Notes under the pieces: generated by a model
Seen by the model: only the letters and a program-made list of their open reading frames with translations
What the model was told of the DNA's origin: nothing
Database searches by the model: none
Assembly: GCA_038205395.1 (NCBI GenBank)
Contig: JBBRBX010000002.1
Location: 54,011 to 118,010 of the forward strand
Direction of reading: 5' to 3'
Source of the DNA: Fredericiella sp038205395
Lineage (GTDB): Bacteria; Chloroflexota; Anaerolineae; Caldilineales; Caldilineaceae
DNA: 64,000 bases
In this document: positions 18,399-26,697 of the stretch, piece by piece
Position numbering within the stretch: the first letter of the stretch is position 1
Layout of the letters: the number at the start of each line of letters is the position of its first letter
Program-made: the position numbers and the translations under genes

Positions 18399-19307
18399 AT
18401 GTCACACATCCTCTCCAGTTCTCTGCCGGCAGCTAGACGATGGTTCGCCGCAGGCGTTTTGGCAGTTGTGTGCGCACTTGCCGGTCTGCTGGTTTTTCAG
18501 TCCAGCTTTGTGGCAGCCTATTCAGGCTGCAGCGCTGAAACTGCACCGGTCATTAACGCCGACTTTGAAGCGCGTGTGGCTGAGTTGATAAACCAGGAAC
18601 GAGCGCGCAATGGTAACTTGCCCCCGCTAAAACTAGTCTCGGCCCTAAGCGCCGCCGCCCGCTATCATGCTGCCGACATGGGCAATGATGATTACTTTAA
18701 TCATGACTCCATGGATCGCGTCGGCGGCAGTTTGAAGCGCGTGTGCGGTACATTTGAGCGCATCAGCCTTTGGTACAAAGGTTGGAATGGCGCTGCCGAA
18801 AATATTGCCGCCGGTTATAACAGTCCTGAACAGGTCATGGAAAGTTGGATGAGCAGCGAAGGCCATCGCGCCAACATTCTTAATCCCGATTACACCGAGT
18901 TTGGCGTCGGCTATTTTGCCGGCGCCGGCACATTCCCTTCCTATTGGGCGCAAGATTTTGGTGTACGCGGTGATGTTACACCAATGGTGTTGGCCGGCGA
19001 AGCTGCCACAACAACACAGCGGGAACTCGACGTCTATGTGCGCGGCCAGTGGAACCAAATTCGTTTGCGCAATGACAGCGGCGCCTGGTCGGCCTGGCAG
19101 CCGTTTACCAACAGCTTCACCTGGACAATCGGCGACGGACGCGGCCGGCACATCGTAGCGGCGGAACTGCGCAACGGCGGCACAACCCGCTCCACTTGCG
19201 ATTCTATTATGCTGGATATTCCCGCTGTTGCTGGTGCTCAGATCGATGGCAACAGCAAGCTGTTTCTACCGGCCTTGCGCAACGGCATTGCGCCAGTTTG
19301 CGACTGA
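18399..19307 (+). CDS. Secreted CAP/SCP-domain protein
   Basis: A secreted protein of about 302 residues. A basic N-terminus and hydrophobic helix (ARRWFAAGVLAVVCALAGLLVF) end near AYSGCS. The CAP (cysteine-rich secretory, PR-1) domain follows (about 45-195), with INQERARNG, HAADMGNDDYFNHDS, AAENIAAGY and the signature SSEGHRANILNPDYTEFGVGYF; the two His and two Glu of the CAP cavity are present. A beta-rich tail with WSAWQPFTNSFTWTIGDG follows. The protein ends with a short LFLPALRNG motif also seen in other secreted proteins of this window. The ATG at 18399 is chosen for its upstream AGGA and position; a TTG at 18372 is in frame. Function of bacterial CAP proteins is mostly unknown. Confidence 0.88.
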   Translation: MSHILSSSLPAARRWFAAGVLAVVCALAGLLVFQSSFVAAYSGCSAETAPVINADFEARVAELINQERARNGNLPPLKLVSALSAAARYHAADMGNDDYFNHDSMDRVGGSLKRVCGTFERISLWYKGWNGAAENIAAGYNSPEQVMESWMSSEGHRANILNPDYTEFGVGYFAGAGTFPSYWAQDFGVRGDVTPMVLAGEAATTTQRELDVYVRGQWNQIRLRNDSGAWSAWQPFTNSFTWTIGDGRGRHIVAAELRNGGTTRSTCDSIMLDIPAVAGAQIDGNSKLFLPALRNGIAPVCD

Positions 19308-19416
19308 ACAGAAATTAGGGCGCACCCTTCCAATACGCACTTCTGGGAAGCAGCGAAAGAGGAGTTGTCAAGGCATTTTTGACGCCTCTGCCGCGGCAGT
19401 CATGCGCGCCGAAAGA

Positions 19417-19445
19417 TTGCCGCACACCTGTTTCAGTGGTACACT
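19417..19445 (+). promoter_or_regulatory. dnaX promoter, leaderless type
   Basis: TTGCCG (19417-19422), 17 bases, TACACT (19440-19445), then 7 bases and the dnaX ATG at 19453. There is no ribosome binding site. Transcription would begin at about the A of the start codon. Confidence 0.65.
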
Positions 19446-19452
19446 TCCCTCC

Positions 19453-21111
19453 ATGTCCACAGCTCTTTATCGCAAGTGGCGCAGCCAGAATTTTGACGAA
19501 GTGGTTGGCCAGGAGCATGTCACGCAGACGTTGCGCAACGCCCTGCGCACAGGACGCGTAGCACACGCCTATCTGTTTGCCGGGCCGCGCGGCACAGGCA
19601 AAACCAGTTCGGCGCGTATTCTAGCCAAAGCGCTTAACTGCAGCGCCCCGGAAGAGCAGCGCCCCTGCAATCAGTGCCCTACGTGCGTCGCCATCACCGA
19701 AGGGCGCATGATCGACCTGATCGAGATTGACGCCGCTTCCAACAACGGCGTAGACGATATTCGTGAATTGCGCGATAAGGTCGGCTTTCAACCCAGCGAA
19801 GGCCGCTACAAGATTTACATTATTGATGAAGTGCACATGCTCTCCAACAGCGCCTTTAATGCATTGCTCAAGACGCTGGAGGAGCCGCCTCCCCATGCCC
19901 GCTTTGTGCTGGCCACCACCGAGCCGCACAAGATTCCGGCTACCGTGCTCAGCCGCTGCCAACGTTTTGATTTTCGCCGCATCCCCGCACCGGAAATCGC
20001 CAGCCATCTCGAACATATTGTGGCTGCCGAAGGGTTTCGCGCGGAAGGCGACGCGCTGTTGGCGATTGCACGCAGCGCCCAAGGCTGTATGCGCGATGCC
20101 GTCAGCCTGCTCGACCAGATGTTTAGCTATGGCAGTGAAACGCTGACCCTGGAACAGGTGCAGCAAGTGCTGGGCGCCGTTAATGCGCTGGCAGTGGCAG
20201 AGTTGGTAGATGCCTTGGTAAACAAGAACTTGAGCCAAGGTCTGGCGCTGATCCACACCCTTGTGACCGGCGGAGCCAGCCTCAACGAATTTTGCGCCCA
20301 AGTTGTAGAGCACTTGCGCGGCGTCATGATGCTGCAGATGACCAATGATCCCAGTCTGCTCGATGAACTGCCGGGTGAGACGATTCAGCAGTTGCAGCGG
20401 CAGGCCCAACAGATGGCGCCGGCAGCAACCCTGTATGCCATCAAACGTTTTAGCGAGGCGATTTCAGAGTTGAAGGGCGGCTACCAACCGCAACTGCCGC
20501 TTGAACTGGCGCTAATCGAAGCCGTGCAAGGGGGGACACAGGCGCCTGTGGTCGTACAGCAGATTGTACAGCAGGCAGCGCCTTCAGCAGTAGCTGCGCC
20601 TGGACCTACGGCAGCCGCTGCCACACCCGGCAAAACAGACAAGCGTCACCCCTCTTCTGAGCAGCCGAGCAGCCCCTCAAGCCCCGGCGCTGATGCCGGC
20701 GCCAAACCAGCGCCGGCCGTACTGGACGCTGAAGCAGCGCAGCGGCTCCAGACACGCTGGAAGGAGTTCCTGGCCCTGGTCAAAAGCCAATGTGGGCAGC
20801 AGGTGACGGCAGCGCTGCAGGCCGTACGCGACGTCGCCGTAAGCGATCAGACGGTGGCATTGGCCTTCGGCAACAATGAGTTCTCACGCAATATGGTAGC
20901 CAAACCGGAGAACTTGCCAGGTGTCACAGCCATTCTCTCTTCTTTTCTTGGCCACCAGATTGCGCTGGAATGTCAGGTGGGTGAGAAAGCTATACTTTCC
21001 GGCCGCCTGGCGCATGTGGCAGCGACGCAGAATGACAGCGGGCCGGACCCGTTGGTGGAATTTGCCGTCAGCACGCTGGGAGCGCAAATCTTGCAGGAAG
21101 AAGATATATAG
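19453..21111 (+). CDS. dnaX: DNA polymerase III subunit gamma/tau
   Basis: A 552-residue clamp-loader ATPase that loads the sliding clamp and links it to the polymerase. The N-terminus is the canonical MSTALYRKWRSQNFDEVVGQ. Walker A is GPRGTGKTSSAR, followed by the four-Cys zinc module (NCSAP...CNQCPTC), Walker B IIDEVHML, and the SRC motif LSRCQRFDF. Domain III follows, then an Ala/Pro/Ser-rich linker (about 445-490) and a C-terminal domain. The ATG at 19453 is chosen over the longer frame because it gives the exact family N-terminus and follows a well-spaced promoter. I see no A-rich slippery site for a programmed frameshift inside the gene. ybaB and recR follow, the classic dnaX-ybaB-recR order. 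Confidence 0.96.
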   Translation: MSTALYRKWRSQNFDEVVGQEHVTQTLRNALRTGRVAHAYLFAGPRGTGKTSSARILAKALNCSAPEEQRPCNQCPTCVAITEGRMIDLIEIDAASNNGVDDIRELRDKVGFQPSEGRYKIYIIDEVHMLSNSAFNALLKTLEEPPPHARFVLATTEPHKIPATVLSRCQRFDFRRIPAPEIASHLEHIVAAEGFRAEGDALLAIARSAQGCMRDAVSLLDQMFSYGSETLTLEQVQQVLGAVNALAVAELVDALVNKNLSQGLALIHTLVTGGASLNEFCAQVVEHLRGVMMLQMTNDPSLLDELPGETIQQLQRQAQQMAPAATLYAIKRFSEAISELKGGYQPQLPLELALIEAVQGGTQAPVVVQQIVQQAAPSAVAAPGPTAAAATPGKTDKRHPSSEQPSSPSSPGADAGAKPAPAVLDAEAAQRLQTRWKEFLALVKSQCGQQVTAALQAVRDVAVSDQTVALAFGNNEFSRNMVAKPENLPGVTAILSSFLGHQIALECQVGEKAILSGRLAHVAATQNDSGPDPLVEFAVSTLGAQILQEEDI

Positions 21112-21223
21112 CATTCTGCTACCAAAAAAAGCGCCAATGTGTCCTGGGCAGGCGCATCTAGAGAACGCCGGAACAGGGACAGTTGACAGATGTATGCAGA
21201 CCAATTTTTGTGGAGGATAAGAG

Positions 21224-21607
21224 ATGAGCAAAAAACGCGGGTTTAATCCGCCTGCCGGCGGACGGGGCGTTCCCGGAACGGGCGGGGGAATGAGTGGCGG
21301 AATGGGCGGCTTGATGTCGCAGATGCAGAAGCTGCAGGATGAAATGGCCAAAGCGCAGGAAGCGCTGGGCCAGGAAGAGATCACCGTCAGCGCCGGCGGC
21401 GGCGCCGTGACCATTGTCGTCACCGGCCACCGCGAATTCAAGTCGATCACTATCAAGCCGGAAGTGATCAACCCCGACGACGTGGAGATGCTGCAGGATC
21501 TGCTCGTGGCTGCCGTCAACGAGGCTGTAGAGAAGGCCAAGGCGCTCGAAGACGAACGCATGGAAGCGCTGACCGGAGGCATGGGTTTGCCGCCGGGTCT
21601 ATTTTGA
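21224..21607 (+). CDS. YbaB/EbfC family nucleoid-associated protein
   Basis: A 127-residue DNA-binding protein of the YbaB/EbfC family. After a Gly-rich N-terminal extension (about 1-28, longer than usual) come the first helix (LMSQMQKLQDEMAKAQEAL), the beta-sheet with GGGAVTIVVTGHREFKSITI, and the C-terminal helix LLVAAVNEAVEKAKALEDERM. The dimer holds DNA like tweezers. A strong Shine-Dalgarno (GGAGG) sits 8 bases before the ATG. It is placed between dnaX and recR as in most bacteria. Confidence 0.95.
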   Translation: MSKKRGFNPPAGGRGVPGTGGGMSGGMGGLMSQMQKLQDEMAKAQEALGQEEITVSAGGGAVTIVVTGHREFKSITIKPEVINPDDVEMLQDLLVAAVNEAVEKAKALEDERMEALTGGMGLPPGLF

Positions 21608-21626
21608 CATCTAATTATTAATTACT

Positions 21627-22262
21627 ATGCAGCTATTAGCCGAGCCAGTCTCCAATTTGATCGATGCCTTATGTAAACTCCCCGGCATCGGGCCTAAAAC
21701 CGCCACGCGCCTGACCTATTTTTTGCTGCGCAACGATGAGGCCATTGCCAAAGATCTGGCCCAGGCGCTCGATCAGCTCAAGGCGCGCACGTTGTTCTGC
21801 CATGAATGTCATAATATTGCCGACAGTGATCCATGCGCCGTCTGCGCTAGCAGCCAGCGCGACCACGCCCTGATTTGTGTGGTGGAAGAGCCGCTCGACG
21901 TACAGGCGATTGAACGCACGCGCGAATACACAGGCGTCTATCACGTCCTGCACGGTTCCATTTCTCCCATCGAAGGAATTGGCCCTGAAGATCTCAAAAT
22001 CGGCGAGCTGCTGGAGCGCATCCAGTTGAGCCAAGACGGCAGCGAGGAGCAGGATGTTCCCCGTGCGCCGGTCAAAGAACTGCTGCTCGCCACCAATCCC
22101 AATCTGGAAGGGGAAGCCACCGCCATGTACATCTCACGGCTGGTCAAACCGCTTGGGATCCGCGTCACGCGCCTTGCGCGCGGCCTGCCGATGGGTGGCG
22201 ACCTGGAATATGCAGATGAGGTTACGCTGGGCCGGGCCTTGCTTGGTCGCAGCGAGATGTAA
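21627..22262 (+). CDS. recR: Recombination mediator RecR
   Basis: A 211-residue RecR of family length. It forms a ring clamp that works with RecF/RecO to load RecA on gapped DNA. Visible parts are the helix-hairpin-helix (LCKLPGIGPKTATRLTYFLL), the four-Cys zinc finger (CHECHNIADSDPCAVC), the Toprim domain (ICVVEEPLDVQAIE) and the C-terminal Walker-B-like region with GLPMGGDLEYADEVTLGRAL. It lies 19 bases after ybaB. No Shine-Dalgarno is seen in the AT-rich gap, so translation may depend on coupling. Confidence 0.96.
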   Translation: MQLLAEPVSNLIDALCKLPGIGPKTATRLTYFLLRNDEAIAKDLAQALDQLKARTLFCHECHNIADSDPCAVCASSQRDHALICVVEEPLDVQAIERTREYTGVYHVLHGSISPIEGIGPEDLKIGELLERIQLSQDGSEEQDVPRAPVKELLLATNPNLEGEATAMYISRLVKPLGIRVTRLARGLPMGGDLEYADEVTLGRALLGRSEM

Positions 22263-22294
22263 CAAATATGTTTTTATTTCCACAGGAGATCAAT

Positions 22295-23977
22295 ATGATT
22301 GACGTGGCCTCACAAAAGTTGGAAACGCTAAAAAAACATTGGCAGGAGACGGTGCTTGCCCCGCAGTTGAAAAAGAATGCGGAACGACAAGCCAAATTTA
22401 CCACCAGCAGTGAAGATATGCCGGTGGATGTCGTCTATGTCCCGGAGAATGGGGATGTGGAGGAGTATCAGGAAAAACTTGGTTTTCCGGGCGAATTCCC
22501 CTTTACACGCGGTGTACAGTCAAACATGTACCGTGGGCGCTTTTGGACAATGCGCCAGTACGCCGGTTTCGGCAATGCCAGAGAGAGCAATGAGCGCTAT
22601 AAATTTCTGATTGCGCAGGGGCAGACCGGTCTCTCCGTCGCCTTTGACCTGCCTACCCAAATCGGCTACGACGCCGACCATGCCTTTGCCGAAGGCGAAG
22701 TAGGCAAGGTAGGTGTGTCGATTTCCAGCCTGCGCGACATGCAGACACTCCTCGATGGCATCCCGCTGGACAAGGTCAGCATCAGCATGACCATTAATGC
22801 ACCGGCGGCCGTGCTGTTGGCGATGGTGATCGCCGTCGGCAAGCAGCAAGGCGTGCCGGCCAGCGCCTTGCGCGGCACGATCCAAAACGACATTCTGAAG
22901 GAGTATATCGCCCGCGGCACCTATATCTTTCCGCCAGCCCCTTCCATGCGGCTGATCACCGATATTTTCCGCTACTGCACAGCCGAAGTGCCCAAGTGGA
23001 ATACCATCTCGATCAGCGGCTACCATATTCGCGAAGCAGGCAGCACAGCGGCGCAAGAGGTGGCATTTACGCTGGCCAATGGCATTGAATATGTCAAGAC
23101 GGCCATTGCCGCAGGGCTGGACGTGGACGAATTCGCCGGCCAGTTGAGCTTCTTTTTTAATGCACACAACAATTTCTTGGAAGAAGTGGCCAAATTCCGC
23201 GCCGCACGCCGGCTGTGGGCGCACATCATGCGCGACCGCTTTGGCGCCAAAGATTCGCGCAGTTGGCGTTTGCGCTTCCACACGCAGACAGCCGGCAGTA
23301 CACTGACGGCGCAGCAGCCGGATAACAACATTGTGCGTGTGACAGTGCAGGCGCTGTCAGCCGTCTTGGGCGGAACGCAAAGCCTGCACACGAACAGCAA
23401 AGATGAGGCGCTGGCCCTGCCGACCCAGAAGGCCGTGGAAATTGCACTGCGCACGCAGCAAATCATTGCCTATGAAAGTGGCGCAGCCGATACCGTAGAC
23501 CCATTGGGCGGCTCCTATTATGTGGAAGCGCTGACGGACGAGATCGAGCGGCGCGCCAACGAATACATTGCCAAAATCGATGAGTTGGGTGGGGCGCTGA
23601 AGGCAGTCGAGGAAGGCTACATCAACCGCGAGATTCAAGATGCTGCCTATCACACCCAGCGTCTGATCGAGAAGGCGGAACAGGTAGTGGTCGGCGTTAA
23701 CCGTTTCCAAACGAATGAACATAGTAGCGGCGAATTGCTGCGGGTGGATGAAAGTGTGCGCACCAATCAGATGGCTGCCCTGCGCAGCCTGCGCGCCGAG
23801 CGCGACAACCCAGCCGTACAAGAGGTACTGGCGAAGATCGACGCAGCGGCACGCGACCCGCAGGCAACGCTGATGCCGCTGATCGTCGAGGCGGTGGATC
23901 AGTACGCTACGTTGGGCGAGATTTGCGATACATTGCGCGGCGTGTTCGGCGAGTACACGCCCGAAAGTTGGATTTAA
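22295..23977 (+). CDS. mcmA: Methylmalonyl-CoA mutase, large (catalytic) chain
   Basis: A 560-residue catalytic chain of methylmalonyl-CoA mutase, which interconverts (R)-methylmalonyl-CoA and succinyl-CoA by a B12 radical mechanism. It contains the TIM-barrel motifs FPFTRGVQSNMYRGRFWTMRQY, GLSVAFDLPTQIGYD, IQNDILKEY, ISGYHIREAG and HTNSKDEALALPT. It stops after about residue 560 without the B12-binding DxHxxG domain, which must be on a separate small chain not present in this window; this split form is common in archaea and several bacterial phyla. The ATG at 22295 has AGGAG 6 bases upstream, so it is preferred over the upstream ATG at 22268. The epimerase follows 10 bases later. Confidence 0.94.
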   Translation: MIDVASQKLETLKKHWQETVLAPQLKKNAERQAKFTTSSEDMPVDVVYVPENGDVEEYQEKLGFPGEFPFTRGVQSNMYRGRFWTMRQYAGFGNARESNERYKFLIAQGQTGLSVAFDLPTQIGYDADHAFAEGEVGKVGVSISSLRDMQTLLDGIPLDKVSISMTINAPAAVLLAMVIAVGKQQGVPASALRGTIQNDILKEYIARGTYIFPPAPSMRLITDIFRYCTAEVPKWNTISISGYHIREAGSTAAQEVAFTLANGIEYVKTAIAAGLDVDEFAGQLSFFFNAHNNFLEEVAKFRAARRLWAHIMRDRFGAKDSRSWRLRFHTQTAGSTLTAQQPDNNIVRVTVQALSAVLGGTQSLHTNSKDEALALPTQKAVEIALRTQQIIAYESGAADTVDPLGGSYYVEALTDEIERRANEYIAKIDELGGALKAVEEGYINREIQDAAYHTQRLIEKAEQVVVGVNRFQTNEHSSGELLRVDESVRTNQMAALRSLRAERDNPAVQEVLAKIDAAARDPQATLMPLIVEAVDQYATLGEICDTLRGVFGEYTPESWI

Positions 23978-23987
23978 GGATATTTCT

Positions 23988-24392
23988 ATGTTTAAGCGCA
24001 TGGATCATGTGGGCATTGTCGTCAGCGACATCGACGCCACAATCAAGACTTATCAGGACCAACTGGGTTTCACGCTTTTGCAGCGTGTGGAGATCCCGGA
24101 ACAGAAAGTGATGGCGGCTTTTTTGGATGCCGGCAACAGCACCATCGAGTTGATTTCGCCCACCGACACGGAAAGCGGCACCGCTAAATATCTGGCGAAC
24201 CGTGGCGAAGGCACTCATCATGTTGCCTACGAAGTTGACGACATTGAGGCGGCGCTGGCGGAGCTTAAGCAGCAGGGTGTACGTCTAATCGACGAGAAGC
24301 CGCGCCGCGGCGTGCATGGGCTGGTCGCTTTTATCCACCCCAAAGCCAGCAACGGCATGATGATTGAACTGTTGCAAAAAGAGCAGCACTAG
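23988..24392 (+). CDS. mce: Methylmalonyl-CoA epimerase
   Basis: A 134-residue vicinal-oxygen-chelate enzyme that converts (S)- to (R)-methylmalonyl-CoA, feeding the mutase encoded just before. It has two paired beta-alpha-beta-beta-beta modules. Metal ligands expected in this family are visible as His in MDHVGIVV, Glu in NSTIELIS, His in GTHHVAYEV and Glu near the end (MMIELLQ). The start has AAGGA 8 bases upstream. It is the last gene before a strong inverted repeat and an intrinsic terminator. Confidence 0.94.
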   Translation: MFKRMDHVGIVVSDIDATIKTYQDQLGFTLLQRVEIPEQKVMAAFLDAGNSTIELISPTDTESGTAKYLANRGEGTHHVAYEVDDIEAALAELKQQGVRLIDEKPRRGVHGLVAFIHPKASNGMMIELLQKEQH

Positions 24393-24422
24393 CGTCTTGA
24401 GGAATGGTCTAACCAAAAACTG

Positions 24423-24503
24423 ATAGACAAATCAATTGAACTTGGCACAAACCTCCAGTCTACTCGAGCGTGCAATTGTGCCACCTAAATGTGATTTGTC
24501 TAT
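24423..24503. repeat. 81-bp nested inverted repeat
   Basis: A 12-bp perfect outer stem (24423-24434 with 24492-24503; ATAGACAAATCA and its complement) encloses an 8-bp perfect inner stem (24443-24450 with 24476-24483; TGGCACAA and its complement). They are separated by internal loops of 8 bases on each side and topped by a 25-base loop. The last base of the outer arm is the first base of the terminator stem that follows. It could be a small RNA, a structured 3' UTR or a MITE-like palindrome. Confidence 0.8.
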
Positions 24504-24530
24504 GAGTTTCTGCGGAAACTCAGTTTTTTT
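24503..24530 (+). terminator. Intrinsic terminator after the mutase-epimerase genes
   Basis: An 8-bp stem TGAGTTTC / GAAACTCA with a TGCG tetraloop is followed by G and seven T. It ends the recR-mcm-epimerase transcript, or the inverted-repeat RNA just upstream. Confidence 0.85.
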
Positions 24531-24539
24531 GTTTTGGTG

Positions 24540-24545
24540 TACAAT
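24540..24545 (+). promoter_or_regulatory. -10 box, probably leaderless, for the DUF59 gene
   Basis: TACAAT is followed by 7 bases and the ATG at 24553. The same -10-to-ATG distance occurs at dnaX, the subtilase and the MalT-like gene. No good -35 is seen; its place is taken by the terminator stem. Confidence 0.45.
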
Positions 24546-24552
24546 ACTGCGC

Positions 24553-25002
24553 ATGAACGAACCTAGAATGGACGAAACCAACAGCAGCGCGCCAATCAGC
24601 AGCGAACAATTGACTGTGGATCAATGCTACGCGGCCTTACGCAACGTGATCGATCCGGAGCTGTATCAGAATATTGTCGATCTCGGCCTGGTGTACGGCG
24701 TGGAAGTACAAGAGAACAACCAGATCGTGGTCACGATGACGCTCACCACGCCCCATTGTCCGCTGGGGCCGCAGATCATGGCCGATGTAGAGGCATTTCT
24801 GCGTGAGGCCGGCGCCACGGCTGTAGACATCCAAATCGTCTGGGAGCCTATGTGGACGCCCGCCATGATGACTGCCGAACTAAAGCGGCAGCTTGGGCTT
24901 GAGGAAGAGTATGGCCCCGAAGATGAGCTTGAGCCGGAGCCGGAGTGGACACCACCGCCGCCGCCCAAGAAAAAAGGATTGCTGGGGCGGCTTTTTGGAT
25001 AG
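24553..25002 (+). CDS. DUF59/MIP18 family protein (SufT/PaaD-like)
   Basis: A 149-residue protein with a MIP18 (DUF59) domain at about 20-115. The pattern VIDPELYQNIVDLGLVYGV and TTPHCPLGPQI contains the conserved Cys of SufT and PaaD proteins, which help mature Fe-S proteins. The C-terminal 35 residues are an acidic, Pro-rich extension ending in a basic KKKGLLGRLFG tail, absent from plain SufT. The start is taken at 24553 because the longer frame would run through the intrinsic terminator at 24503-24530. A second ATG at 24568 is possible. No suf genes are nearby. Confidence 0.85.
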   Translation: MNEPRMDETNSSAPISSEQLTVDQCYAALRNVIDPELYQNIVDLGLVYGVEVQENNQIVVTMTLTTPHCPLGPQIMADVEAFLREAGATAVDIQIVWEPMWTPAMMTAELKRQLGLEEEYGPEDELEPEPEWTPPPPPKKKGLLGRLFG

Positions 25003-25012
25003 CTGCTGACTT

Positions 25013-25651
25013 ATGGCGCAGTCGATCTTCGCGTTTGAACAACCGGTTTTACGCAAATTCCAGCGCCCGCGTCTTAACCGCTGGCTGCTGTTGTTTGCCA
25101 CTGCGACCTGGGTGACATTATATGCAGCTATGGGCAGGCGCTTCTGGATACGCGGCATCCACCTGTCCGACTCGCTTGACAGCAGCCTGCTGCTTGTCTG
25201 TGTGGTGCTGGGCGCCGCCATCGCACTGGCCTGGCGCAGCGTATGGCAGCAGTGGCAGAATAACCTGCAGCCAGGCCAATGGCCGCCCCTCAGTCTGGAG
25301 CAGATTCGTGGGCTGACCCCGTCGCAATTTGAAGCCTATGTCGCCTACCGGATCTTTGCGCGCCACGGGTACGCCGTAGACAACGTACGCGATGTGAAGG
25401 ATGGCGGAGTCGACATCCTTGTGACTGACGGTTTTGGGCAGCAAGCGGTCGTGCAGTGCAAACGCTATCGCGGCACAGTGGGCGAGCCTATTGTACGCGA
25501 TCTTTACGGCACAATGATTCACCAGGGGGCCGTCTATGCCTATCTGGTCACCAATAGCAATTTTAGCGAAGAAGCCCGCCAATGGGCTGCCGGCAAGCCC
25601 ATCGAACTGATCGATGGACGCCGCCTTGTCCAACTCAGCCAGGCCGAGTAA
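25013..25651 (+). CDS. Membrane-anchored Mrr-like restriction endonuclease family protein
   Basis: A 212-residue protein with two membrane helices (about 22-40 and 58-76) and a cytoplasmic Mrr-type nuclease domain (about 95-210). The PD-(D/E)XK core is visible as GGVDILV followed by VVQCKRYRG, with the later IVRDLYGTM and YLVTNSNFSEEA typical of the Mrr_cat family. Such small membrane Mrr proteins are widespread and need not be restriction enzymes; topology or DNA-damage roles have been suggested. It lies 10 bases after the DUF59 gene and 4 bases before the GDPD gene, so it sits in a housekeeping run rather than a defence island. Confidence 0.85.
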   Translation: MAQSIFAFEQPVLRKFQRPRLNRWLLLFATATWVTLYAAMGRRFWIRGIHLSDSLDSSLLLVCVVLGAAIALAWRSVWQQWQNNLQPGQWPPLSLEQIRGLTPSQFEAYVAYRIFARHGYAVDNVRDVKDGGVDILVTDGFGQQAVVQCKRYRGTVGEPIVRDLYGTMIHQGAVYAYLVTNSNFSEEARQWAAGKPIELIDGRRLVQLSQAE

Positions 25652-25655
25652 AACT

Positions 25656-26405
25656 ATGTCCCATACACCTTTGATCTACGCCCACCGCGGCGCACGCCGT
25701 GTCGCCCCCGAGAACACCTTGCCCGCCTTCACCGCCGCCCTGCAAATGGGAGTCGACGGGATTGAACTGGATGTGCATCTGACCGCCGACGGCAAGTTGG
25801 TTGTGATTCACGACTTCACTGTCGAAAAGACCACAGATGGTCAGGGTCAGATCGCGCAAATGACGGCTGACGAGATTGCGCGGCTGGATGCCGGTGTCCG
25901 CTTCGACCCCTCTTTTGTAGGGACACGCGTCCCTACACTGAACGAAGTGGTCGAGTTGGTAGGCAGCCGCTGCCGCATCAATATTGAGATCAAGAGCATG
26001 GACCCCTATGCGCGAGACGCATCGGACGGCGTGGCGGCTTTGATCCGGCAGCGCCGCCTCTATGAACAGGTTATCGTATCGAGTTTCAACCCGATCACGC
26101 TGATCAAAATGCGTCATCTGGACCCTGCGGTCGCTTTGGGTGTGCTGTACGACGACACCATGCCGGCTTTTTTGCGTGAGGTGTGGGCTGGGCCGCTCAT
26201 CTCGCCGCAGGCCCAGCACCCCGTCCACCGCCTGGTCGATGTCCCCTACATGCGTTGGGCGCACGCCGCCGGCGCGCAAGTGAATACCTGGACGGTGAAT
26301 GAGCTTGACGAAGCACGCAGACTGGCCGATCTGGGGGTGACGGCACTGATTACCGACGTTCCCGATGTGCTGATCGCAGGTCTACAAGGAGAGCCTCATG
26401 AGTAA
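25656..26405 (+). CDS. Glycerophosphodiester phosphodiesterase
   Basis: A 249-residue GDPD of family length that hydrolyses glycerophosphodiesters to glycerol 3-phosphate and an alcohol. Catalytic motifs are YAHRGARRVAPENT (the HRG and ENT boxes), GIELDVHLTADGKLVVIHD (Glu, Asp and His metal and acid-base ligands) and IEIKSM. The C-terminus has the usual NTWTVNE and ALITDVPD segments. There is no signal peptide, so it is cytoplasmic. The ATG at 25656 gives the family start. Its end overlaps the NUDIX gene by 8 bases. Confidence 0.94.
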   Translation: MSHTPLIYAHRGARRVAPENTLPAFTAALQMGVDGIELDVHLTADGKLVVIHDFTVEKTTDGQGQIAQMTADEIARLDAGVRFDPSFVGTRVPTLNEVVELVGSRCRINIEIKSMDPYARDASDGVAALIRQRRLYEQVIVSSFNPITLIKMRHLDPAVALGVLYDDTMPAFLREVWAGPLISPQAQHPVHRLVDVPYMRWAHAAGAQVNTWTVNELDEARRLADLGVTALITDVPDVLIAGLQGEPHE

Positions 26406-26697
26406 GGGAAGTATTCGTGCTTTAGCCTTGGCAATCTTTGTACGTCCGCACGATAAAGCCGTGCTGGCCATACGCATGCATGATGGCGGAAGTGTTTTTT
26501 ATCGCCCACCGGGCGGCGGTATTGAGTTTGGCGAGTCTTCTGCGGACGCTGCCTGCCGCGAGGCGCAGGAAGAGCTTAGCCAAACCGCACATGCTGAGCG
26601 GCTGCTAGGTGTCGTGGAAAACCGTTTCGTTCACGACAGCGGAACTGGGCACGAGATTGTGTTCAATTGGCTGCTGCAATTCGAGGATGAAAGCTAA
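26398..26697 (+). CDS. NUDIX hydrolase, cut short by an in-frame stop
   Basis: A 99-residue NUDIX protein. The NUDIX box reads GGIEFGESSADAACREAQEE, matching Gx5Ex7REUxEE, but the Gly after it is Ser (LSQT). NUDIX enzymes hydrolyse nucleoside diphosphates linked to other groups. The reading frame ends at TAA (26695-26697), yet the same frame continues for 46 more codons to a TGA at 26838 with sequence typical of a NUDIX C-terminus. The Shine-Dalgarno AAGGAGA precedes the ATG well. The short form lacks the last strand and helix, so activity is doubtful unless the stop is read through or is a sequencing error. Confidence 0.8.
   Translation: MSKGSIRALALAIFVRPHDKAVLAIRMHDGGSVFYRPPGGGIEFGESSADAACREAQEELSQTAHAERLLGVVENRFVHDSGTGHEIVFNWLLQFEDES

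Noticed and set aside
19453..21111. Programmed frameshift in dnaX
   Set aside because: No A-rich slippery run with a downstream stem is seen inside the gene; the run of A at about 21123 lies after the stop codon.
21112..21223. Possible SRP RNA gene between dnaX and ybaB, where some genomes carry it
   Set aside because: The 112-base gap lacks the conserved SRP RNA core (GGUCAGG...GGAAGCAGCC), so no RNA gene is called.
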